Shown here piece after piece: positions 1-8,500 of a stretch of 15,784 nucleotides of DNA. Origin of the DNA: Microcaldota archaeon (GTDB lineage Archaea; Micrarchaeota; Micrarchaeia; Anstonellales; Bilamarchaeaceae); NCBI GenBank assembly GCA_030668565.1, contig DAOVFD010000010.1:1-15784 (forward strand). The letters are read 5' to 3'. Each line of letters begins with the position of its first letter. Position 1 is the first letter of the stretch. Under the pieces are notes generated by a model. It did not search any database and was not told where the DNA came from. It worked only from the letters and a program-made list of their open reading frames with translations. The translations under genes and the position numbers were made by a program.

Positions 1-40
1 TATAAATATATCCTAGTCGAATAATTGTTGTTTTAGGTGA
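1..40 (+). promoter_or_regulatory. top6B promoter (TATA box) and Shine-Dalgarno site
   Basis: A TATA-like element, TATAAATATA, fills positions 1-10. By the usual archaeal spacing, transcription would start near position 30. A Shine-Dalgarno-like AGGTGA lies at 35-40, seven bases before the ATG at 48, so this mRNA would have a short leader with a ribosome binding site, unlike several other genes in the window. Any BRE upstream is cut off by the window edge. Confidence 0.55.
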
Positions 41-47
41 ACTTCCC

Positions 48-1607
48 ATGGTCAAAGACATGTTCAAAGAGTTCAAGGAACACTCCATAGCAGAGTTCTT
101 CAAGAAAAACAGGCAGATGCTGGGTTTCAGCGGCAAGGTCCGCTCGCTGACAATGATAGTCCACGAAATGATTACGAACAGCATAGATGCATGTGAGGAG
201 GCAGGAATACTCCCGGAGATATATGTGGAAGTAAAGGAACTCGAACCTGAGCATTACTTTGTTACGGTCAAGGATAACGGGCCGGGAATTCCTGAGAATT
301 ATGTTGGAAAGGCGTTGGGGATGATGCTTGCAGGAACGAAATTCCACAGGTACATCCAGCAGAGAGGGCAGCAAGGGATAGGTGGGAGTGGATGTACTAT
401 GCTTTCATACATCACTACAGGACAACCGGTTAAGGCTGTTTCATATCATAAAGGAAAAAAGAAAGAATACGAAATTTCGATAGACCTGAAGAGGAACAAA
501 CCGGTTGTGAAGAAACTATCCGAAGAACCCAGTGAAGAGCACGGGCTGACAGTTATTTCACAATATAAGGAAGTGAAATACGAAAAGAGCAACAAGGGTC
601 CTTTCGAATATATAAGAAGAACTGCACTTGCAAATCCGCATGCCACCATCACATTCAAGGACCCGTTCGGGGAGACCTCGGTTTTTCCCAGGTCTGTTGA
701 GAAGAATCCTCCACGGCCTTTTGAGATTAAACCTCATCCGCTTGGGATAACTACACACGACCTCCTTGAGTTTTCGCATCGTTACGGAAAGGATTACAGA
801 AAGATATCCGCATTCCTGCAGGGAGTTTTTTCAAGGGTTACCGCAAACAAGGTTTCTGAACTTAAAACCATAATACCTGAAGTTAATTTTGATAAATCAC
901 CGAAGGGAATATCATGGGATGATGCTGAAAAATTAACCAGGGCATTCCAGAAAGTAAAATGGATTGCACCTGCCACTGATTCGCTTGTACCTATAGGAAA
1001 GGAGCAGGTAGATGCATCTTTCAGGAATATATTCAATCCTGAACTTCTTGTTGTGACAGAAAGAAGTCCGAAAGTTTACCGCGGCGGAATCCCTTTTGCG
1101 GTTGAAGTGGGAATAGCTTACGGCGGAGGAGTAAAAGAAGCGGGAAAGAAAGGAGAGGTTATGAGGTTTGCAAACAGGGTGCCCCTCCTTTTTGATATTT
1201 CCGGATGTGCGATTACTGAGGTTGTCAAAAATATAGACTGGAACAGGTATAATCTCAGGGATTTTGATGAGGCACCAATTGTGGTTCTTGTGAATTTTGT
1301 CAGTGTTTATGTTCCTTATACGAGTGCAGGAAAACTTGCGATCGCTCCTGAAGAGGATATTGAAAATGAGATAAGATTCGCAGTCATGGAAGCTTCACGG
1401 GGAATACAAAAGTATATTTCAGGAAGGAAGAAAGCAAGCGAAATTGCAACAAAGAAAAAAGTAATCAGCAGGTATGTACCCCAGCTTTCAAGCGACCTTT
1501 CATCGCTTACCGGAAAAAACAGTGAGAAAATTGAGGAAAAATTGATGAAAATAATAGAGAAAAAATATATCGTGGGCAAAGGAAGCAAGGAGGAGGTGAG
1601 TGAATGA
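48..1607 (+). CDS. top6B: DNA topoisomerase VI subunit B
   Basis: This is the ATPase subunit of the type IIB topoisomerase, which with subunit A passes one duplex through a transient double-strand break to relax and decatenate DNA. The 519 residues are close to the length of Sulfolobus Top6B. The GHKL ATPase motifs are in order: N box EMITNSIDA (about 40-48, with the catalytic Glu and Mg-binding Asn), G1 box DNGPGIP (76-82), and the glycine-rich lid RGQQGIGGSG (106-115). A transducer domain follows, with YTSAGKLAIA around 424-433; Lys429 fits the switch lysine that contacts the ATP gamma-phosphate. The start is supported by AGGTGA seven bases upstream. The last four bases (ATGA) overlap the start of top6A, so the two are translationally coupled. 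Slightly odd: the lid reads GIGGSG where many homologues have GIGISA. Confidence 0.95.
   Translation: MVKDMFKEFKEHSIAEFFKKNRQMLGFSGKVRSLTMIVHEMITNSIDACEEAGILPEIYVEVKELEPEHYFVTVKDNGPGIPENYVGKALGMMLAGTKFHRYIQQRGQQGIGGSGCTMLSYITTGQPVKAVSYHKGKKKEYEISIDLKRNKPVVKKLSEEPSEEHGLTVISQYKEVKYEKSNKGPFEYIRRTALANPHATITFKDPFGETSVFPRSVEKNPPRPFEIKPHPLGITTHDLLEFSHRYGKDYRKISAFLQGVFSRVTANKVSELKTIIPEVNFDKSPKGISWDDAEKLTRAFQKVKWIAPATDSLVPIGKEQVDASFRNIFNPELLVVTERSPKVYRGGIPFAVEVGIAYGGGVKEAGKKGEVMRFANRVPLLFDISGCAITEVVKNIDWNRYNLRDFDEAPIVVLVNFVSVYVPYTSAGKLAIAPEEDIENEIRFAVMEASRGIQKYISGRKKASEIATKKKVISRYVPQLSSDLSSLTGKNSEKIEEKLMKIIEKKYIVGKGSKEEVSE
1591..1599 (+). promoter_or_regulatory. Strong Shine-Dalgarno site for top6A inside top6B
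   Basis: AGGAGGTGA lies four bases before the ATG at 1604 and within the last codons of top6B. It is the best Shine-Dalgarno match in the window. It fixes the top6A start and fits coupled, stoichiometric translation of the two subunits. Confidence 0.75.
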
Positions 1608-2695
1608 GCAAAACAGAAAAGAAGATTACAGAACTTGGAAAGAAAATGGTCAAGGAAATAGAAGAAGGCAAAAGTCCGGAATTCGAATCTACATTGAGAA
1701 CAAAAAGCAATACTCTTTACGATGAGGGAATAGGATGTTTGAGATTGGGTGACAAAAAAGAAAGCAGGAAATTTCTTAGTGTTGCGCAGGCAAGGACATT
1801 CATGCAGACGGTTGCGATTGCAGCAAAGACAAGGCAGTTTCTTGAGCAGAATCTCCATACCAGTATCAGGGGTCTTTTCTACCAGTTGAAATTTTCATTA
1901 GGAGAGAACATGGATGAGGAGCTCTTTTCCGAACAAGCCGAATCAAACGCCTTAATCGAAGACCTGGAAGTTGCACTGAAAGTTAAAAGAGAGGATTTGA
2001 ACCTTACCACCGACAGAAAAGGATTCGTTGCTGGCCCTATGAAAATAAGGGACAAATTCGGCGGTGATGAAACCATTATCGACTGTGCAAAACAGGGAAG
2101 AAGCGGATGGAGCATTCCAAGCGATGTTGACAATGATATGGAAATAGAAAAAGTAAATGCGAAGTATGTTTTGGTAGTTGAGAAGGATGCACTCTGGCAG
2201 AGATTAAATGAAGACCAGTTCTGGAAAAAGGAAAACTGCCTTGTTGTTACTCCAAAAGGACAATCAACAAGGGGAACAAGAAGATTGTTGAGAAAACTTG
2301 CAGACCAGAAACTTCCGATTTATTGCCTGATGGACTGCGATGCATGGGGATGGTATATTTACTGGACTATTAAGACCGGTTCGATGAACCTTGCTTATCT
2401 TGGAAGGGACTTTGCAGTTCCTGAAGCTAGATTCATCGGAGTGACGATGAGTGATATTGAAGAATTTGACTTCCTGAAGAAACTAACGATAAAAGCAAAG
2501 GATGTTGACCTGAAAAGAGCGCAGGAAATGATGGATTATCCGTGGATTAACAGGCATAAGGAATGGGTAAAGGAATTGAAAATGGTTTTGAAAACCAAAA
2601 AGAAAATAGAGCAGGATGCTTTGCAGGGACAGAGATTAACATTCGTCGGGGAATACATCAAAGATAAAATAGAAAACAAGAAATGGCTGCCTTAG
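1604..2695 (+). CDS. top6A: DNA topoisomerase VI subunit A (Spo11-like)
   Basis: This is the DNA-cleaving subunit, homologous to Spo11. At 363 residues it has normal family length. The N-terminal winged-helix (CAP-like) domain carries SIRGLFYQLK, where Tyr93 is at the position of the catalytic tyrosine that attacks the DNA backbone. The Toprim domain follows: VVEKDA with the metal-binding Glu193, then LMDCDAWGW with Asp244 and Asp246. The downstream GSMNLAYL and FIGVTMSDIEEF segments also match the family. The third position after the DxD motif is Ala where many homologues have Pro (DPxG), a mild change that should not remove activity. The start overlaps the top6B stop by ATGA and has a strong Shine-Dalgarno site. 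The stop is one base from the stop of the convergent gene at 2697. Confidence 0.95.
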   Translation: MSKTEKKITELGKKMVKEIEEGKSPEFESTLRTKSNTLYDEGIGCLRLGDKKESRKFLSVAQARTFMQTVAIAAKTRQFLEQNLHTSIRGLFYQLKFSLGENMDEELFSEQAESNALIEDLEVALKVKREDLNLTTDRKGFVAGPMKIRDKFGGDETIIDCAKQGRSGWSIPSDVDNDMEIEKVNAKYVLVVEKDALWQRLNEDQFWKKENCLVVTPKGQSTRGTRRLLRKLADQKLPIYCLMDCDAWGWYIYWTIKTGSMNLAYLGRDFAVPEARFIGVTMSDIEEFDFLKKLTIKAKDVDLKRAQEMMDYPWINRHKEWVKELKMVLKTKKKIEQDALQGQRLTFVGEYIKDKIENKKWLP

Positions 2696-2696
2696 A

Positions 2697-3122
2697 TTAT
2701 TTCTTTCTCATCTGGATTCCTTTTGCGGTTCCCTTAACCGCTTTCTTTGCATCTGCACGTTTGATGTCTTCGGCAATTTTCTTTGAAAGTTTTTTGTAAT
2801 TTTCAAGATTTGTTCTCATGCTACTGCATCTGTTCTTTATATTCTGTTTTTCTCCGGAAACTTCTGAAATGGCGAGCCTTTCACATGCTTCAATTGTTTT
2901 TACATCTATTTCCATACTCTTCAAGGAGGAGTACCTTTCAGCGTCTTTCTCTTTCAGCTCCTGTTTAACTGCCTTTTCCGTTTCGTTTTTGGAAGCTGCT
3001 ACTGTAACCATAGCACCATAAATGGCAATACCAACACCGACTAAAGCAATCGGGGCATACGGCTTTTCCATTCTTTCCTCGATGGAACATTTAATGTTGT
3101 CGACTACTTCGCCAGGCTTCAT
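2697..3122 (-). CDS. Hypothetical single-span membrane protein with charged helical tail
   Basis: I do not recognise this 141-residue protein. One hydrophobic segment at about residues 22-43 (PYAPIALVGVGIAIYGAMVT) is preceded by a charged N-terminus. It is followed by about 95 mostly charged, helix-prone residues rich in Lys and Glu, probably a coiled coil, ending in a basic tail. With so few positive charges before the span, the orientation is unclear. The ATG at 3122 fits leaderless transcription from a TATA-like TTTAAAAA 27 bases upstream. It lies downstream of the membrane protein at 3176-3841 on the same strand but has its own promoter-like element in the 53-base gap. It converges with top6A with one base between stop codons. 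It could be an envelope or cell-shape accessory protein, but nothing in the sequence shows that. Confidence 0.75.
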   Translation of the reverse strand: MKPGEVVDNIKCSIEERMEKPYAPIALVGVGIAIYGAMVTVAASKNETEKAVKQELKEKDAERYSSLKSMEIDVKTIEACERLAISEVSGEKQNIKNRCSSMRTNLENYKKLSKKIAEDIKRADAKKAVKGTAKGIQMRKK

Positions 3123-3145
3123 AATTGACTATATGCCCAGAAATG

Positions 3146-3163
3146 TTTTTAAATGTATATAAT
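3146..3163 (-). promoter_or_regulatory. Probable TATA element for the gene at 2697-3122
   Basis: On the minus strand, TTTAAAAA (3153 down to 3146) is centred about 27 bases before the start codon at 3122, the spacing expected for leaderless transcription. A second TATA-like string, TTATATAC (3163-3156), lies just upstream and could act instead, giving a leader of about 10 bases. No Shine-Dalgarno site precedes the ATG. Confidence 0.45.
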
Positions 3164-3175
3164 TGTGGCTTAAGG

Positions 3176-3841
3176 TCACTTCTCCTTCTTTTTTGGTTTT
3201 TCTGCTACGGGCGTTTTTATGATTTCGAGTTTTTGCACAAGCAGTTTCAAATCATAGAGTATTCTCAGTGCGATTTCAAGACCTACTATTATCTTGAAAT
3301 AGAAAACTGCTGATGGAACAAGTTGCTCCCTTATTATTTTATCTTCAGGGAACGCCTGCTGCTCAAGCATTGTAGGATTGAGAAGAACTGCCGCGAGGAA
3401 CACGAATGGCAGGAGTTTTGCAATCTCGGATGCCGCAGCCTCATTGAAATACGCAAGCAGCCTTGTTGCGGCAAGCACAAGTGCTGCCAGGAAAAGAATA
3501 TGTGTGAAGTCCGCAGCCCCAAGAAAGATAAGTGTGAAGGAGAGGAATATGAACCAGAAGATAGTATATGTTGGGAACAGTATAATATATCTAGTAATAT
3601 ATGCCAGTATTTCGAAAACTATTCCCAGCCCATGCTTGTCCTCAAGCTGTACCTTGAAAATATCCCTGCGCGAGAGTTTCTTGTAGAAAAGCAGAACAAC
3701 ATAACAGTAAAATGCAAGAATTACAGTTGCAATCAGGAACATCATTGTTTTATCCTCAGAGCCGGCAACCGAATTGTATAAGTCAACAAAATGTATGGTA
3801 AGTTCACTACCTATATTCTCAATTATTCCTGTTATGCCCAT
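3176..3841 (-). CDS. Hypothetical multi-span membrane protein
   Basis: I do not recognise the family. From the start chosen here the protein has 221 residues. Hydrophobic segments lie at about 33-54, 84-108, 114-131, 143-155 and 178-195, giving three to five membrane spans. A very basic C-terminal tail (KPKKKEK) should be cytoplasmic. A short amphipathic N-terminus precedes the first span. An in-frame ATG three codons upstream (3850) is possible, but the shared TATA element at 3861-3868 lies 23 bases from the ATG at 3841 and only 14 from 3850, which favours 3841. The gene is divergent from the phospholipase D-like gene at 3890 and is followed on the same strand by another small membrane protein gene at 2697-3122. 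No catalytic motif is visible. The context suggests a membrane-associated group but not a function. Confidence 0.7.
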   Translation of the reverse strand: MGITGIIENIGSELTIHFVDLYNSVAGSEDKTMMFLIATVILAFYCYVVLLFYKKLSRRDIFKVQLEDKHGLGIVFEILAYITRYIILFPTYTIFWFIFLSFTLIFLGAADFTHILFLAALVLAATRLLAYFNEAAASEIAKLLPFVFLAAVLLNPTMLEQQAFPEDKIIREQLVPSAVFYFKIIVGLEIALRILYDLKLLVQKLEIIKTPVAEKPKKKEK

Positions 3842-3860
3842 GTAAAGCATTCAGTAACAA

Positions 3861-3868
3861 TTTTAAAA
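3861..3868. promoter_or_regulatory. Symmetrical TATA element shared by two divergent genes
   Basis: The palindrome TTTTAAAA sits midway between two divergent ATG codons: 3890 on the plus strand, about 25 bases from its centre, and 3841 on the minus strand, about 23 bases away. Both distances match the archaeal TATA-to-start spacing, so one TBP site could serve both leaderless genes. Direction would then be set by TFB and the flanking BRE sequences. Confidence 0.5.
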
Positions 3869-3889
3869 AACGTTTGCGAATGGATAGGC

Positions 3890-4423
3890 ATGGGAGAAAT
3901 AATGCGGGAGAGGATAATTTTCTTTGGTTCCGGTCTTTTGGTCGGGCTTATTTTGTTCCTTGTTCTGAACCAGCTATTCCTTGCCCCGGTTATCATTCCT
4001 GTTTTCTCTCCTGAAGATGGAAATGAGATTATAGAATTCATTGACGGAGCAGAGGAATCGCTTGATATTGAAGTTTATCTTTTCACTTCTTATGATGTTC
4101 ACGATGCAGTTGTAAGGGCTCATGACAGGGGAGTGAAAATAAGGATACTGCTGGAAGCCGAACCGATGAACAATGCAAATGATGAAATGTACATCAGGCT
4201 TGCAGGTGAGGGGATATCCGTAAAATATTATGGTGGGAAAAGGATGCATTCGAAATTCATAATCCGCGATGGAAAAGAAGTGCTTGTGGGTTCGCATAAT
4301 TTCAGTTATTCCGCACTGAACAAAAACAGGGAGGCATCCGTGATTATATCTGGCAGCGCTGTTAAGGAATTCATCGATGTTTTTGAGGAAGACTGGCTAT
4401 GGGCCACTATCCCCTCTCCCTGA
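3890..4423 (+). CDS. Membrane-anchored phospholipase D-like (single HKD) protein
   Basis: This 177-residue protein has one N-terminal hydrophobic helix (about 8-30) acting as signal anchor, followed by a single phospholipase D domain. The catalytic HxKxxxxD motif reads HSKFIIRD (His120, Lys122, Asp127), with the downstream GSHNFS (134-139) and an acidic residue in NREASVII. One HKD per chain at this length resembles the Nuc/PLD endonuclease group, which works as a dimer, so a nuclease or phosphodiesterase on the outer face of the membrane is likely; lipid cleavage is less likely. The open frame extends upstream to 3791, but that part reads unlike a protein N-terminus and lies before the predicted transcription start. 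ATG 3890 fits the TATA at 3861-3868; ATG 3902, preceded by GGGAG, is an alternative. The 3' end overlaps the convergent ATPase gene by 17 bases. Confidence 0.85.
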   Translation: MGEIMRERIIFFGSGLLVGLILFLVLNQLFLAPVIIPVFSPEDGNEIIEFIDGAEESLDIEVYLFTSYDVHDAVVRAHDRGVKIRILLEAEPMNNANDEMYIRLAGEGISVKYYGGKRMHSKFIIRDGKEVLVGSHNFSYSALNKNREASVIISGSAVKEFIDVFEEDWLWATIPSP

Positions 4424-5450
4424 CATACTTTGCATAAAGTCCTGAGAAAACCCGGTATTTTCCTCTTTCAACCTTGACTATCTGGCCCTTTGCCTCAAGA
4501 CGGAGCAATAGTGTTGCAACAGGGCCCATGTTTTTGTTAAGCTGCTTTGCTGTTTCTTTTACTGCGAGGGGTTTTTTCGCCCTTGCAAGTATTTTGAGTA
4601 TTGTTTTTTCCTGCTGTGATGCTGATGCATACATCTTCCCGAGCCAGTCCCTTGCAAGAAAACTCATTATTTTTCTCATGTTGGCACTGTAATGCGCCCT
4701 TGTTATGACTCTTTCTCCTTCCTTTATACTATCGTAGAGAATCCAGCACACCTGCTTGAGCAGTTTTGGATTTCCCCCGGAATCATTGTAAACTGCCTTT
4801 ATGCATTCCTCACCCATCTTTGGCTCTTTTTTCAGGCTTTTTGATATGTAATCCCTGAATTCGTATTCTTCTACCGGACCCAGTTCCAGTTCCTGGATGT
4901 TTTCAGGGAGATGACGGAGTTTCTTGGTGGTTGTAATAACAAAACCAACGCTTCTTCTTTCTGATGCGACATTTGATATGTGCCTGAGCATCTCTTCATT
5001 CTTTCTTACGTTGTCAAAATCATCTATGAAAAATATCACTCCTGAAAAGGAATGCCCCAGAGTTTTCCAGAGGTTGTTTATGAGCATCCTGAGCGTGCCC
5101 ACGTTTTTCTGCTTTGAGAACGCATCCGCCCTTCCCAAAGGCATCGAACCTGAGTCCACCTTTTCCATTAGTTCACTCTCAAGTTCCTGGAACAGACCCT
5201 TCACTATCCTGTCCATTTTCTCGTTCCTTTCAGCGCGTATGGAGGGGGAGAAAAAACCGCGGTGGAGGGAATCCCCCCTGAACTTCCTTATTGTGCTGCT
5301 TTTTCCGCTGCCCGGAACCCCCCTGAGCACAAACATGCCTGAATTGCCCGAATTTACGAAGCCGAGAAAATCTTCAAATGCTTTAAAATGTTCCTTCCTG
5401 CCCATTATACGGCTTTCATCCCAGGGGACGAAAGGGTTTGGTTCCTTCAT
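4407..5450 (-). CDS. P-loop ATPase with C-terminal winged helix (archaeal ATPase / Orc1-like group)
   Basis: The 347-residue protein has Walker A GVPGSGKS (44-51), Walker B VIFFIDDFDN (138-147) and a sensor-1-like segment VITTTK (171-176). The GGNPKLLKQ motif (225-233) is typical of the archaeal ATPase, STAND and Cdc6/Orc1 relatives. Residues about 278-335 form a winged-helix DNA-binding domain with a basic recognition region and a beta wing. The family includes replication initiators and many poorly understood regulators; I would not call this one Orc1/Cdc6 without a database search. The ATG at 5450 is preceded by AGGTGG with a short spacer, and TATATAA lies about 29 bases upstream. A 17-base inverted repeat next to that TATA box is a candidate operator. 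The gene is divergent from the 1590-residue surface protein gene and may regulate it or assist it. Confidence 0.85.
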   Translation of the reverse strand: MKEPNPFVPWDESRIMGRKEHFKAFEDFLGFVNSGNSGMFVLRGVPGSGKSSTIRKFRGDSLHRGFFSPSIRAERNEKMDRIVKGLFQELESELMEKVDSGSMPLGRADAFSKQKNVGTLRMLINNLWKTLGHSFSGVIFFIDDFDNVRKNEEMLRHISNVASERRSVGFVITTTKKLRHLPENIQELELGPVEEYEFRDYISKSLKKEPKMGEECIKAVYNDSGGNPKLLKQVCWILYDSIKEGERVITRAHYSANMRKIMSFLARDWLGKMYASASQQEKTILKILARAKKPLAVKETAKQLNKNMGPVATLLLRLEAKGQIVKVERGKYRVFSGLYAKYVRERG

Positions 5451-5475
5451 GAAGCCACCTTTTTCTGATTTTGCG

Positions 5476-5498
5476 TTATATACTACACTCTTTGTAGT
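5476..5498 (-). promoter_or_regulatory. ATPase gene promoter with flanking inverted repeat
   Basis: Read on the minus strand, a TATATAA box (5482-5476) sits about 29 bases before the ATG at 5450. Directly upstream is a perfect 6-base inverted repeat, ACTACA (5482-5487) and TGTAGT (5493-5498), with a 5-base spacer. It overlaps the place where TFB would bind the BRE, so a protein bound here should block transcription. The winged-helix ATPase encoded downstream is an obvious candidate binder. Confidence 0.5.
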
Positions 5499-5518
5499 TT
5501 TTGTATTTTCATACAGAG

Positions 5519-5540
5519 TATAAATCGAAATATTTAAAAA
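5519..5540 (+). promoter_or_regulatory. Probable BRE/TATA promoter of the 1590-residue protein gene
   Basis: A purine-rich CGAAA (5526-5530) is followed by TATTTAAAAA (5531-5540), a good BRE plus TATA arrangement. Transcription would start near 5560, giving a leader of about 30 bases before the ATG at 5592. A second TATA-like TATAAAT lies at 5519-5525. Confidence 0.5.
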
Positions 5541-5549
5541 GGACTTGAG

Positions 5550-5590
5550 GCCCGATTAACTCGCAAAGAAGCCAAAAGAAGGCTTCGGGC
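5550..5590 (+). promoter_or_regulatory. Leader hairpin abutting the start codon of the 1590-residue protein gene
   Basis: GAAGCC (5568-5573) pairs perfectly with GGCTTC (5581-5586) across the loop AAAAGAA. If transcription starts early enough, GCCC (5550-5553) can pair with GGGC (5587-5590), extending the stem with a bulge. The ATG begins at 5592, so the hairpin fills the place where a Shine-Dalgarno site would be, and none is visible. It may control translation or protect the 5' end of a long mRNA. The structure is seen in the sequence; the role is inferred. Confidence 0.45.
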
Positions 5591-5591
5591 G

Positions 5592-8500
5592 ATGAAAATG
5601 AATGAAAAAATATGGTTTGTATTCGGTTTGATTATGATGCTGGGAATGTCCAGCGTGGCTGTTGCAGCTACTACTGATACTACTCTATACGGATTTCTCG
5701 ATGTAAAGCAAAGCGGGGAATACGGAGAAGAGCTTAAGATAGGCATGCTCGTATCCGAACCAGGAGTGACTCCTGAGGGGGATGCAAAGAAGGTATACGA
5801 TGCTCTATGGGAAGAGTGTGAGGATGCTGATGATGTAAACGCCTGTTTCCTGAAAAAAGCGGAAGCTGTAGTTCCGGATGGGGGCACGATACCGATCATG
5901 TATTCGCTCCAGAATGCAAAATTCAAAGTAATGATATATAATCCGGCAACGGGCGGACATGATACCGCAGTCAACTGCCAGGAAACCGGAACTGAAATAA
6001 TTGCAAATGAAGTTGAGCCGCTAGAAGGATATACGGATCCTACAACAGGAGATAGAACCATTATAGACTATTATTATGGAACATGTGTTGTTCCGGAAGA
6101 ATACTTTGAAGGAAGGAGAGCAACATTCAGGATAGAATATTATCCTGAAACAGGAGCTCGGTTTAAGGTAGATTACCAAAAACCAGTTGTTGAGATAAGC
6201 GATACAAAAACATCTGCAGCGGAAATTTTCAAGGCTGCGGTGGCTGATGCGATAAGGGCGTTCACAGATGCATCTGAAAGCGGAGGGGTAGGCACTCTAC
6301 CGTGCATAGGAGTGTTCCTTATACTCGGACTTCTGCTCGCTTCAATGTATTTTGCAGGCAGGTCACCGATAACGCTTCTTGACATAACATCGCCCAGACT
6401 TCCGGCACCGAAAGGATTCACGGCAAGCGGACAGATAATTCTTCCTTACGGTTACAGTCAAATGAAGAGGGCACTTAGGGGAAAGTCAGTTGCAGGACTG
6501 GCAACAATAACAGGTATTGCAGCAATGAAGGCCGGCAAACTTGGACACAGTTCAAACCGTGAGAAATGGAACAAGCTTATTGACAAGAGCGGTGCAACAG
6601 GAGACGATAAGAAGCTCATGAAAAGCCTTGCAACGCTTGCTGACGAGAACAATCAGCTTGCCGGAAAAGGGAAGGGCAAGAAAATAAGCGATGCAAGCAA
6701 GCTGTTCAAGACAGTGCCGGGCATGTATGGTGAGGCAGAGCACAGGACAGTCGCTGAAATACTAAATAATCTCAAGGCAAGGGGAGGAAAGGATGAAGCA
6801 CTTGCCAATATTGTAAAGGATTATTTCCAGACACAGAGAACTTCCAGAACAATGGATGTTCTTTCAGGACAGCCTGACCTTCATGCAAGGAGCAAGCTTC
6901 ACCAGAAGGTTTCAGGCCAGGTAGGAAAATATCTTGGTTCAAACAGATACTACGTAACAAGTACGACATTCGGAGGAAGCCTGGATTCAATAATAAGGTC
7001 TGCCAGGGTAGCGGGCAGAGGAACAAAAGAAATGGTCAGACAGGCTCCGGCGCTTGGAAGGGGAGTAACAAAGACCACAATAGAAATGATAGGTGGAAGG
7101 GGCGCACTGGAGAAAATGGAAAGAGCAGGAAAGAGAGGTTCAAGATGGGCAGGAGTAGTTACAAAAGAGCTCAAGAAAAAAGCGCCTGGTATGGAAATAG
7201 GAAAGATGATGCCTGTCGACGAGAAGATGGAGCACCTCTACAACAAGCTCAGAAAGGAGATTTCAAAAGACGAGATGAAGTTCGTAATGAAGGAACTTTA
7301 CAGAAAGATGGGCGTTAACTTCGAAATGGCAGAAGAAGAGATTGCAAAGATGGGCTACAAGGACGTGAACATACTTGAAGTTTCAGGATACAACAAGAAT
7401 GCAGCAGCAATAGAACAGATGGAAGGCAAACTCAGGGAAATCCTTACAAACGCCAAACTGGGCGATGCGGCAAAGCTTGAAGCACTTAAGAACCTTGCAA
7501 AGGGTTATGGCGTAAAGATAGACCCTGCAATGGATAGGTTCAATGATAAACTCGCTGCAATAGAAGCAAGCGGGGAAGCAGGATACCTGAAGTTCATAGC
7601 TTTGAACGCACTTCTTGAAGAGCACCAGAAGCATGCAAAAGCGGCAGGAGTAGGACAGATGGGAGATGACGGTCATTTCTACACTGTTGTCGGAAGAAAT
7701 TCAATTAACGGAAGGGACCTCTGGGAGACTATGACTCTCAGAACCATGATTTACGATGCTGAGGAAGGCCACCTTATGAAAGGGGGTGGACTCAAGGATG
7801 AACTGCTCAGCGCACAGCTTAACATAATAAACAGAACGGTAACGCTGAAGCCTACAACCAACATGCACGAGCTTCCTGAGTACATGAGAAACATGTCAGA
7901 GCTGCAGGCGCTTGAAAAGAGAGTAGTGAAGAACTTCGGGGAGCTTCTTACCGAAGATGGAAAGAAACTGCTTGCAGAGAGAGGAAAGAATGTCAACACA
8001 GCAACACTCGATGATTACGCTGCTGTTGGAACCGGTCTTGCACACAGCATGAAAGGAGTTCCGAGAACATACCAGAAGGTTGATGAACAAGGAAGGGTTG
8101 CATTCTGGGGAGCTGAAGAGGAATTCGGACCTGCAAAGGGTGCATTCAAGGTTGACATGAAGAGACACTGGGTAAGTGAGATAGCCACTGGTGCTGCATT
8201 TTCAATAGGCCAGTGGGTTAACTCAAGATACACAAGAAGCTACGTAGGTCCCCATGACCCTGGCATAGAGGCACAGCTTGACAGGATGCCGGGTTCAGCC
8301 GGCTGGACCGTCAGCGAAAGGGCTGAAAGGGGAAAAGACCTCATGGTAAGAAAGATGCTTAAGGAGGACACACAGAACAGATTCAACTCGCAGTTCTGTT
8401 ATGAAGCATACGGAAAGACACCTGAAGTATCCAAATATTACACAGGAACACTTGCAGGATTCATGGAGAAAGCACTTATGGACAGGGGAATGGGTGACAT

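Noticed and set aside
1316..1858. A 180-codon open frame on the minus strand across the top6B-top6A junction
   Set aside because: It is antisense to two certain genes, is rich in Phe, Ser and Cys as expected of a shadow frame, and has no ribosome site or promoter.
3323..3781. A 152-codon plus-strand frame inside the multi-span membrane protein gene
   Set aside because: It is Cys- and charge-rich without domain logic, while the opposite strand encodes coherent hydrophobic spans and has a promoter at the right distance.
3791..3889. N-terminal extension of the PLD-like protein to the ATG at 3791
   Set aside because: The extra residues precede the TATA element that fits ATG 3890, and they would overlap the start of the divergent gene.
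4407..5450. Calling the ATPase Orc1/Cdc6 and the adjacent intergenic region a replication origin
   Set aside because: The 141-base gap has no origin recognition box repeats or long AT-rich unwinding element, and the GGNP motif is shared with non-replicative archaeal ATPases.
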